Shown one piece after another: positions 17,343 through 24,093 of a stretch of 38,543 bases of DNA; position 1 is the first letter of the stretch, and every line of letters begins with the position of its first letter. The notes below the pieces were generated by a model. That model made no database searches. It was not told where the DNA came from and worked only from the letters and a program-made list of their open reading frames with translations. The translations under genes and the position numbers were made by a program. The DNA comes from Candidatus Wallbacteria bacterium (lineage in GTDB: Bacteria > Muiribacteriota > UBA6191 > JACPRK01), in NCBI GenBank assembly GCA_016213845.1, contig JACQZN010000043.1, positions 1 to 38,543 of the forward strand, in the 5' to 3' direction.

Positions 17343-18341
17343 TCAGGCCGACCTGTCGGCGAGCTCGGGGGATGCTAGTCTGCCGCGGCGCCGGCTGCTC
17401 AGGCGGGCAATCGGGGCCGGAGCACGGGTCTCGATGCGCTCGGCGATGAACTTCTCCAGCCGCAAGTTGATCAGCTCGGGCTGCTCGATCAGACCCGTGT
17501 GGGTGGCCTTCGGAAGGACCAGCAGCTCCGCTCCGTCGATGCTTTCGCTCATGTGGACCGAGAGCTCCAGCGGGCTGAAGAGATCGCTCTCGCCGGCGAC
17601 GACCAGCGTTGGCACGTCGATCTCCCGCAGGAATGGGCGCGCGGAGTGGTTCTGCATCTCGCCCGCGAGGGTCCAGAACGTGCGGGCGCGCATCTCGGAC
17701 AGGTGGCGGAAGTAGCGGTGCATGTCGTCGTAGCGGGCGGTGGGGGGCAGGATTCCGGCGGCCCGGCCCAGGCCGTAGAGGAGCGCGGGCTGGCGGATGG
17801 TCCACTGCAGCCCCAGGAAGAGCACGGAGGGCGCGCGCGTCCCGAGGAAGTGAAGGTAGCGGAAGACGGGAACGCCGATCGACCTGGGCAGCTTCATGAA
17901 GGTGTCGAAGGGACTGCCGTAGGCGCCGCAGATTGGCACCAGCCCGGCCACGCGATCCCGGTAGTGTCTCCAGAACTCCAGGATGACCTGGCACCCCATC
18001 GAATGCCCCACGAGAATGGCTCGCCTGACCCTCCTGGCCTTCAGTATCCGCAGGAGATCTTCGGCCAGCGCTCGGATCGTGAAGTCCCCGGGCTCCGCGT
18101 TCGGCGGGCTGCCGCTGCGTCCGTGGCCTCGGTAGTCCCAGGTGATGACGCGGTGCGTCGAGGAAAAGTGCTCGACCAGATAGTCCCAGAAGAAAGTGGA
18201 GACGCCGAACCCGTTGCAGCAGACAATGGCTGGTTCGCCTCGTCCGACCTCCGTGAAGTGGAGCGGGACTCCGCCCAATCCTGGGACGGTCCCATCGCGG
18301 GTAGTTCGCTCGATCCGGGTCGTCGTGGCGCGGCGCTGCAC
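17343..18341 (-). CDS. Alpha/beta-fold hydrolase
   Basis: This 332-residue protein has the alpha/beta hydrolase core. The oxyanion region is CNGFGVS (42-48), followed by WDYRGHGRSG (68-77), and the nucleophile elbow is GHSMG with Ser114. An acidic residue lies in VVAGESDLFSP and the catalytic histidine in PKATHTGLIEQP. No signal peptide is seen, so it is probably cytoplasmic. The sequence fits esterases, lipases or C-C bond hydrolases and does not decide between them. I chose the GTG at 18341 because an extended -10 element ends six bases upstream. A longer frame to 18446 would include the promoter and an Arg/Pro-rich, unconserved-looking extension. The gene is transcribed away from the cis/trans isomerase gene. 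Confidence 0.82.
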   Translation of the reverse strand: MQRRATTTRIERTTRDGTVPGLGGVPLHFTEVGRGEPAIVCCNGFGVSTFFWDYLVEHFSSTHRVITWDYRGHGRSGSPPNAEPGDFTIRALAEDLLRILKARRVRRAILVGHSMGCQVILEFWRHYRDRVAGLVPICGAYGSPFDTFMKLPRSIGVPVFRYLHFLGTRAPSVLFLGLQWTIRQPALLYGLGRAAGILPPTARYDDMHRYFRHLSEMRARTFWTLAGEMQNHSARPFLREIDVPTLVVAGESDLFSPLELSVHMSESIDGAELLVLPKATHTGLIEQPELINLRLEKFIAERIETRAPAPIARLSSRRRGRLASPELADRSA

Positions 18342-18347
18342 GGACCG

Positions 18348-18356
18348 AGCGTAGCA
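18348..18356 (-). promoter_or_regulatory. Extended -10 element six bases before a GTG start (leaderless)
   Basis: On the minus strand TGCTACGCT is followed by six bases and the GTG at 18341. TTGCCC at 18372-18377 could serve as a -35 box with an 18-base spacer. The arrangement predicts a leaderless hydrolase message. Confidence 0.5.
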
Positions 18357-18384
18357 GAGCTCCCGAAGCCCGGGCAACCCCGGC

Positions 18385-18413
18385 TTGCAGAGGTCGGCTC
18401 CAACGGCTATCCT
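18385..18413 (+). promoter_or_regulatory. Sigma-70-type promoter for the cis/trans isomerase operon
   Basis: TTGCAG (18385-18390) and TATCCT (18408-18413) are separated by exactly 17 bases and lie 62 bases before the ATG at 18476. It is back-to-back with the minus-strand hydrolase promoter in a 134-base divergent region. Confidence 0.5.
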
Positions 18414-18475
18414 GCCGGGGTGGGCCGCAAGCGTGCGGCCTGGCACCTACCTCGATCGGACGGAAGGAACTCGCC

Positions 18476-20788
18476 ATGAAGATCCGAATCGGCCTGACAC
18501 TCACCTCGATTTTGCTTGCCCTGATCATCGCGGAGGCCAAGCCGTGCATCGCGGCCGAGCCGGCCGACGAGACCCACTTCAGCTACCAGCGCGACATCAA
18601 GCCAATCCTGGAGAAGAACTGCATTGTCTGCCACGCCTGTTACGACGCGCCGTGTCAGCTGAAAATGGAGTCCCCCGAGGGACTGGACCGCGGCGCCACG
18701 AAGGCCGTCATCTACAAGGCGCGACCAAAGGCCCAGCCGACCACGCGCCTCCACATAGACGCGGCGGACACCGCGGCGTGGCGGCAGAAGGGCTTCTTCT
18801 CGGTCATCGAAGGCGGCTCCAATTCGCTCTTGTCGCGCATGCTGGAGCTGGGCAAGAAGAATGCCCCCAAGCCCAACGAGCGCATTCCGGACAAGGTCGA
18901 GATGGGCGCCCGGCGCGAAAACCAGTGCCCCACGGCAGAGGAGTTCGAGAACTACCAGCACCGCCGCCTGCACGAGGGTATGCCGTTCGGACTGGCCCCG
19001 CTGAGACCGGACACGCTTTCCACGCTGCAGGGATGGCTTGCGCAGGGTGCCCCGCTGGACGGAGAGGACGAACCTCCAAGCGAGGCGACGATGGGGATCA
19101 TCACCCGCTGGGAGCAGTTCTTGAACGCGCCCGACAAGCGCGGCCAGCTGCTGGCGCGATACCTCTATGAACACCTCTTCTTGGCGCACCTTTACTTCGA
19201 CGCCACCGCATCGACCGGCTTCTTCGAGATCGTCCGCTCTGCGACGCCTCCCGGGAGCCCGATCCAGGTCATCGCGTCTCGCCGTCCCAACGACGACCCC
19301 GGCGTCGCCGTGTACTACCGCATCCGGCCGATCCGCGACTCCATCGTCCAGAAGACCCACATCATCTACCCGTTCGGGCTCGACAAGCTGGAGCACGTGC
19401 AGCGGCTCTTCTCGCAGGTCGACTGGAAGGTCGAAGAGCTCCCCGGCTACACGCTCGAGCACGCCACCAATCCGTTCAAGGCCTTCGCGGCGATCCCGGC
19501 CAAGCTCCGCTACCAGTTCATGCTCGACAATGCGTACTATTTCGTTCAGAGCTTCATCCGCGGACCGGTCTGCCTGGGTAACATCGCCACGGACGTCATC
19601 CAGGATCACTTCTACAACATGTTCCAGCGGCCCAGCTCGGACCTGTTCTGCACCGATCCGGAGTTCGCCGCCCAGGCCCTCCCGCACCTGAACGTGAAGG
19701 GCGCTGATGGGTACCGCATCGACGTCCGCCCCGACTGGATGGTGAGCGAGGCCCGCTATGCGAAGATGCGGCTGGCCCGCTACAAGCAGCAGGGCGCGGC
19801 CGCCCTCGAGGATGTCTGGAACGGCGACGGTACCAACCGGGACGCCATGATGACGGTCTTCCGCAACTACGACAGCGCCACCGTGATCCGAGGGCTGCGC
19901 GGTGTACTTCCGAAGACCATCTGGCTGATGGACTATCCGATCTTCGAGCGCACCTACTACCTGCTCGTGGTCAACTTCGACGTCTTCGGCAGCGCCGTTC
20001 ACCAGGTCGAGACTCGCCTCTACTTCGACCTGCTGCGCGCCGAATCGGAGGCGAACTTCCTGAGGTTGATGCCTGAAGCCTCTCGCCACTCCCTCCGCAA
20101 GAGCTGGTATCGGGGGACCGTCGCCAGCCTCAAGACAATGGCGGTCTACCCAAGCCTGGACGACGAGACGCCGACCAAGGTGGCGCTCGACGAGGCGGAC
20201 CCCAAGGGCAGCTTTGTGCAGAGACTGAGGGCCCGCCTTCCGAACATCGCCGGTACGGCCGGCGAGCTGACGGGCAACTCCTTCCCGGAAAACGACGCTG
20301 TGCTCGACGCCTCGCTCAGACCGTCCGTGGAGCCGCTGTTGCAGTCGCTGGAGACGGGCACGGCCGAAGAGCGGCCGTTCATCGGCTTTCTGCCCGACGT
20401 CTCCTTCGTGCGGGTCGGCTTCGGCGATTCGGATCAAGACCTGGCGTACACGCTGATTCACAACCGCAGCCACAAGAACGTCGCCTTCATGTTCCGCGAA
20501 ACGGCTCGCCTGGAACCCGAAAAGGACTACATGACGGTGCTCCGGGGCCCGGTCGGTTGCTACCCGAACTTCATCTTCCAGGTGGCCCCGCAAAAGGTGG
20601 GAGACTTCGTGGAGCAGCTCGGCGCCGTCACGGACCAGGAGAGCTTCTATGCCGTGCTCGCCGCGTACGGGGTTCGCCGGACTCACCCCAGCTTCTGGGG
20701 CGCGTTCAACTTCTTCCGCAAGTACCAGGCTCGAGTCAACCCCGCGGAGCGCGGCATCTTCGACGCCAACCGCTACGCGAACTACTGA
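18476..20788 (+). CDS. cti: Periplasmic fatty acid cis/trans isomerase (Cti)
   Basis: This 770-residue exported protein has the length expected of Cti (about 766 residues in Pseudomonas). The signal peptide is residues 1-27. The single haem c motif CIVCH (C49, C52, H53) sits in the family-typical context CHACYDAPCQLK. Cti converts cis- to trans-unsaturated fatty acyl chains of membrane phospholipids from the periplasmic side, quickly rigidifying the membrane under solvent or heat stress. The ATG at 18476 has a GGAAGGA site about 8 bases upstream. A small secreted protein gene follows after 57 bases. Cti is known mainly from Pseudomonas, Vibrio and some other proteobacteria. A long frame on the opposite strand is antisense only. 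Confidence 0.93.
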   Translation: MKIRIGLTLTSILLALIIAEAKPCIAAEPADETHFSYQRDIKPILEKNCIVCHACYDAPCQLKMESPEGLDRGATKAVIYKARPKAQPTTRLHIDAADTAAWRQKGFFSVIEGGSNSLLSRMLELGKKNAPKPNERIPDKVEMGARRENQCPTAEEFENYQHRRLHEGMPFGLAPLRPDTLSTLQGWLAQGAPLDGEDEPPSEATMGIITRWEQFLNAPDKRGQLLARYLYEHLFLAHLYFDATASTGFFEIVRSATPPGSPIQVIASRRPNDDPGVAVYYRIRPIRDSIVQKTHIIYPFGLDKLEHVQRLFSQVDWKVEELPGYTLEHATNPFKAFAAIPAKLRYQFMLDNAYYFVQSFIRGPVCLGNIATDVIQDHFYNMFQRPSSDLFCTDPEFAAQALPHLNVKGADGYRIDVRPDWMVSEARYAKMRLARYKQQGAAALEDVWNGDGTNRDAMMTVFRNYDSATVIRGLRGVLPKTIWLMDYPIFERTYYLLVVNFDVFGSAVHQVETRLYFDLLRAESEANFLRLMPEASRHSLRKSWYRGTVASLKTMAVYPSLDDETPTKVALDEADPKGSFVQRLRARLPNIAGTAGELTGNSFPENDAVLDASLRPSVEPLLQSLETGTAEERPFIGFLPDVSFVRVGFGDSDQDLAYTLIHNRSHKNVAFMFRETARLEPEKDYMTVLRGPVGCYPNFIFQVAPQKVGDFVEQLGAVTDQESFYAVLAAYGVRRTHPSFWGAFNFFRKYQARVNPAERGIFDANRYANY

Positions 20789-20845
20789 GATACGGCAGGG
20801 CCGCCGGACTCTCGCTCGAGAATCTGCGCCCGAACAGGAGTGGAC

Positions 20846-21448
20846 ATGAACCGCACTAGCTTTCTGATCCCGACCGTCGCGCTGGTCCTGAGCTCGACTC
20901 TTGCGCTCTCTGCCGAGCTAGATACGGCCCACCTGCCCAGGACCGACCTGGTGCGCCGCGTGGCCGAGTCGATCGGAGGCCGGTTGCGCGACGAAGTGAT
21001 CTCCAGCGGCGTCCTCAACATCAGCGCCTGGCAGCTCCAGCCCGCCTCCGGGCAGCCGGTGTCCGAGCGAGAGCTGGCCGCGTTCAACGAGCGCTTCGCC
21101 GCAACCCTTGCCAAGCGCTACTCGGGACAAACGCTGCCACCGGGCTTCCGCTTCAGCACGCGAGTCGAGGCCTTCGAGAGCGGGCAGGTCGACGCCACGG
21201 CCAAGCTGATCGCCGACGAGGTCAACGACTACGATCCGACCGCGCACGAGGAACGGAGGCTGGCCCGAAATCTCTGGGTCATCTTGAACCGACTCGGCGC
21301 CAAGAGCGGGCAGCCGCTGGTCACGGTCGTCTCGCGAGCCGTCTACCGGGACGACGGCGAGGAGCCGCGGCACTTCACGCAGACCCTGTTCCTCAACCAG
21401 ACAACTCGCAAGCTCGTAGTCGTCTACGCGGTCGAAGGAAGCATGTAG
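20846..21448 (+). CDS. Small secreted protein of unknown function, linked to Cti
   Basis: This 200-residue protein has an N-terminal signal peptide (MNRTSFLIPTVALVLSSTLALSA). The mature part is hydrophilic without recognisable motif and ends in a beta-rich stretch (THEFTQTLF-like; exact TLFLNQTTRKLVVVYAV). There are no cysteines, which argues against a second cytochrome. The ATG at 20846 follows CAGGAG at 20835-20840; a GTG two codons earlier is less well placed. It lies 57 bases after Cti on the same strand, so it is probably in the same operon and acts in the same compartment. A Cti accessory role is inference from position only. Confidence 0.65.
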   Translation: MNRTSFLIPTVALVLSSTLALSAELDTAHLPRTDLVRRVAESIGGRLRDEVISSGVLNISAWQLQPASGQPVSERELAAFNERFAATLAKRYSGQTLPPGFRFSTRVEAFESGQVDATAKLIADEVNDYDPTAHEERRLARNLWVILNRLGAKSGQPLVTVVSRAVYRDDGEEPRHFTQTLFLNQTTRKLVVVYAVEGSM

Positions 21449-21478
21449 CTAGGCCGGGGCATCGACGAGGACACTTGA

Positions 21479-21533
21479 GGCGTCTGCCACTGCCGCGTTT
21501 TCGAGAAAGCGCGGAACAGGTAGACGCCACGGG
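21479..21533. repeat. REP-like hairpin with a motif shared with 33328-33345
   Basis: GGCGTCTGCC (21479-21488) pairs with GGTAGACGCC (21519-21528), including one G-T wobble, and encloses an inner stem CCGCG (21493-21497) with CGCGG (21510-21514). The right arm is part of ACAGGTAGACGCCACGGG (21516-21533), which recurs with one change at 33328-33345. It lies between convergent genes, just past the minus-strand stop at 21550, and could also act as a terminator. Confidence 0.5.
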
Positions 21534-21549
21534 TTTCACGGGCGGGCGT

Positions 21550-22536
21550 TCAGCGGCGGGGGGGGAGGTCGAGGACGCAGCCGATGCGGGGCTGGGGGCC
21601 GCGCTGGCGGCGGATAGCGGGCAGCGCCAGGATCGTCGGGTCGGGCGGGCCTTCGGTGAGGATGAGCTCGTAGTCACCGGCCTTGGCCGAGAAGCGTGGG
21701 GAGCGCGCCCGGCGGGCAGCAGGGCTGGGTTCGGGAGCCTCGGGCTGCACGAGGCTGCGCAGCTCCAGGCGTACCCAGCCATCCGCTCCGGCCGTGAGGG
21801 TCCGTTTTCCGGACGGGTCTCGCAGCTCGACCTCGGCGCCCGCGACCGGAATCGGCGCTCTGGTCCTTCGTTCGTCCGGGAGATAGGTGTGGACGATCTC
21901 CCGGACCAGGAAATCCGCCGTCACGGGAGTCGAACGATGAACCGACGCTTTTCCGTACGTCATGCCGTGGTCGTAACTCCGGAGGTCCCACGGGTCGGGT
22001 TCCGGGAGACCCTCTTCAAAACGCATGTCCGCCTGAACGACCCGGTAAGCGGCGATGTAGCGGACCGGGACCACTCCCAGCTCGCGGTCGGGCGTCAACA
22101 TGCGGACCAGGAAGTCCACGGGGTCCGTCTTCTGGGGCCAGATCTCGTAGCAGACTCCGGCCCGCTCGGCCTGGATGTACCGGCGCCGTTCCACACGCTC
22201 GACGCCTTCGCGGCGCATCTCGACCTGGTCCTCTCGCCACTCCGATCGGTCGAACACCTTCTCGAGCCCTGGGATCGTGCCCGCGACGGGCTTCTTGTCC
22301 TTGTCGGCACCGTTTCGGTAGGTCGCCCAGACACTCATCCAAGCGCCCTCCGAGCTTGGCGCACGCGAAGGCGCGGAACGGTAGTGGAACCCGAGGACGT
22401 GCCGTCCCGGACGCAACTCGACCTCTTCGTGTTCCAGGCGCCATTGGATTCCGCCGGCGGCGAAGGTGGGGGGGAGTGCGCCGGCGACACCGGGGATGGC
22501 CAGCGCAATGGCCAGCGCGACCCTAGTCGTCGTCAT
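21550..22536 (-). CDS. Secreted protein of unknown function
   Basis: This 328-residue protein has a signal peptide (MTTTRVALAIALAIPGVAGA). The mature part looks beta-rich. A segment PVAGAEVELRDPSGKRTLTAGADGW near residues 228-252 resembles a carboxypeptidase-regulatory or invasin-like beta-sandwich (the word GADGWVRLEL is typical of such a repeat). A proline/arginine-rich tail follows. I do not recognise the first 220 residues. The ATG at 22536 lies inside the end of the upstream gene (14-base overlap), so the two are co-translated. The opposite-strand frame of similar length is antisense. Confidence 0.68.
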   Translation of the reverse strand: MTTTRVALAIALAIPGVAGALPPTFAAGGIQWRLEHEEVELRPGRHVLGFHYRSAPSRAPSSEGAWMSVWATYRNGADKDKKPVAGTIPGLEKVFDRSEWREDQVEMRREGVERVERRRYIQAERAGVCYEIWPQKTDPVDFLVRMLTPDRELGVVPVRYIAAYRVVQADMRFEEGLPEPDPWDLRSYDHGMTYGKASVHRSTPVTADFLVREIVHTYLPDERRTRAPIPVAGAEVELRDPSGKRTLTAGADGWVRLELRSLVQPEAPEPSPAARRARSPRFSAKAGDYELILTEGPPDPTILALPAIRRQRGPQPRIGCVLDLPPRR

Positions 22537-23104
22537 CGGTGAGCATCGACATCAGCTTGCCGAAGACACCCTGATACTTCTGCTTGCGCTCGGCCGCCTC
22601 GCGCATGGCCCGGACGGCGTCCGCGTCGCCGAAGACGGAGTCGGCGCCGTCGGCCAGCTTGCCGCCAAGGAATGCCTCCAGCCCTCGGGGGTCGGTGAGC
22701 ACCTGGTAGAGGGCGTGTGCCACGAAACTGACCGAGCGCTTCTGCGTGGATGGCGGGTTGTCGGCCAGCTTCTCGAAGGCCAGCCTCAGGGTGGTCAGCT
22801 CCGGGCGTTCGTCCGCGACAGCCTTCTCGATGTCGGGCAGGCTCATCGGGTCCTCGCCTGGTACCTCCGGCGACAGGAAGTAGCGCCGCCTCAACCTCGT
22901 CAGCACGGCATGGCCCGTGCTGAATCCCTTGCCATACTCGAAGTCGACGACCAGATTCGGCAGCATGACCATCCTGAAATGAATGATGTCGCCGTCGGCG
23001 TTCTGCCAGACGGCCAGCTCCATCTTGTCGCCCTGAAACTGCCTGCGCCGAAGGCCCGGAACATCCTGCTTCACGAGCCGTTGATTGACTTCCTGCGTCT
23101 GCAC
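22523..23104 (-). CDS. Hypothetical protein, conserved-looking
   Basis: This 193-residue protein starts with GTG at 23104, 6 bases after a strong GGGAGG site. It has no signal peptide or membrane helix. The N-terminal half reads like an alpha/beta domain (KMELAVWQNADGDIIHFRMV, then VVDFEYGKGFSTGH). The C-terminus is acidic (four aspartates). I do not recognise the family. It overlaps the next gene by 14 bases and follows the Gly/Ser-rich secreted-protein gene by 67 bases, within a minus-strand run led by a kinase gene. Confidence 0.68.
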   Translation of the reverse strand: MQTQEVNQRLVKQDVPGLRRRQFQGDKMELAVWQNADGDIIHFRMVMLPNLVVDFEYGKGFSTGHAVLTRLRRRYFLSPEVPGEDPMSLPDIEKAVADERPELTTLRLAFEKLADNPPSTQKRSVSFVAHALYQVLTDPRGLEAFLGGKLADGADSVFGDADAVRAMREAAERKQKYQGVFGKLMSMLTDDDD

Positions 23105-23171
23105 GACGACCTCCCAATCGCTCGGTAGAACTACGAGATCCCCCTACCCTGCCGGCCGCCGGGCCGGAGCA

Positions 23172-23978
23172 TCACTGGCCGTTTCCCACGCCTGCGGCCG
23201 CTGCGGGAACGGCTGCGCCCATCGCCGAGTCCGACGGAAGCACTGGCACCTGCGGCAGCGCCGGGGCAACCGCAGGGATAAAAACCAGCCGCTGGAAATT
23301 GGGCGAGTAGACCCACATTCCGGCCATCCCTCCCGGACCCGTCGAAAGCTCGGGCTGCGGGGCCGCGGGGGCCGGCTGGGGCGCAGCGAAGGTGACATTG
23401 TAAATCGCCGGCGCTGGCCGCACGTAGTCGACCCGCACGGCAGGAACGTTGACGTAAGCCGTGGCGGCGCCCGACGGATCGGAGCCATAGGCGAAGGCGC
23501 TTGGGGCGTGCTGCGGCCGTGTCCCCGGCGCGGTCCAGCTCGCGGTCGAGCCATGGCCCCCGGACGTGCCCGAGTATCCGGTCGGGTAACCGCCGCCCGT
23601 GGGTTGCGCCCAGCCGGAAGAGCCGGCCGATGGTCCGCCCTGCGTCCATCCTGACTGCTGCAAGAACGGGCTGGCGTTGAGAACGCCTGTCTGGAAGCCG
23701 TACCCGGAGCGCGAGTACCCGCCGCGGGACTCCCCGAAGCCGTAACTCGAGTAGCCCTTCCCGGAGCGCATCCAGCCGTCTTGCTGGCGCGGGCCGTCTT
23801 TCTTACCCCTGCCGCCTTGACAGCCCGAACCGAAGGCGGAGTATCCCGCGTCGAAGACTCGCACGTAGCCCGCCTGGTGGCCGTGCTCGCGCTGCCCCCT
23901 GGAACGGCCGTGACGCGCGTCGGCCCGGCCCGAAGAGCACAAGAGCAGACTGGCGATGAGAAAGGCTGTGACTCGCAT
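23172..23978 (-). CDS. Secreted Gly/Ser/Tyr/Pro-rich protein
   Basis: This 268-residue protein has a signal peptide (MRVTAFLIASLLLCSSGRADA). It then has a low-complexity region rich in Gly, Ser, Tyr and Gln at about 25-150 (words such as GYSSYGFGESRGGYSRSGYG). A Pro/Ala-rich linker and a short hydrophobic C-terminal segment (AGMWVYSPNFQRLVFIP) follow. The composition suggests an extended surface or matrix protein; nothing enzymatic is visible. The ATG at 23978 has GAGGTG six bases upstream. The longer frame to 24125 adds an Arg-rich shadow. It lies 115 bases downstream of the kinase gene on the same strand and may be on its transcript. Confidence 0.68.
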   Translation of the reverse strand: MRVTAFLIASLLLCSSGRADARHGRSRGQREHGHQAGYVRVFDAGYSAFGSGCQGGRGKKDGPRQQDGWMRSGKGYSSYGFGESRGGYSRSGYGFQTGVLNASPFLQQSGWTQGGPSAGSSGWAQPTGGGYPTGYSGTSGGHGSTASWTAPGTRPQHAPSAFAYGSDPSGAATAYVNVPAVRVDYVRPAPAIYNVTFAAPQPAPAAPQPELSTGPGGMAGMWVYSPNFQRLVFIPAVAPALPQVPVLPSDSAMGAAVPAAAAGVGNGQ

Positions 23979-24093
23979 GAATCGCACCTCGTCGAAGAGC
24001 GCACCGGTTGCCTGAGAATGCCCGCGGCCGTTGCCTCGTCCGGCACTCGATCTAGACATACCACGAACCGCCGCTCGATGCATCGCCCTGCCG

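Noticed and set aside
18438..18455. Second TGGCAC candidate for a sigma-54 promoter upstream of Cti
   Set aside because: No TTGC box follows at the correct spacing, and a good sigma-70-type promoter is present.
18407..20686. 759-residue minus-strand frame
   Set aside because: It is antisense to Cti, which has a haem motif and family length.
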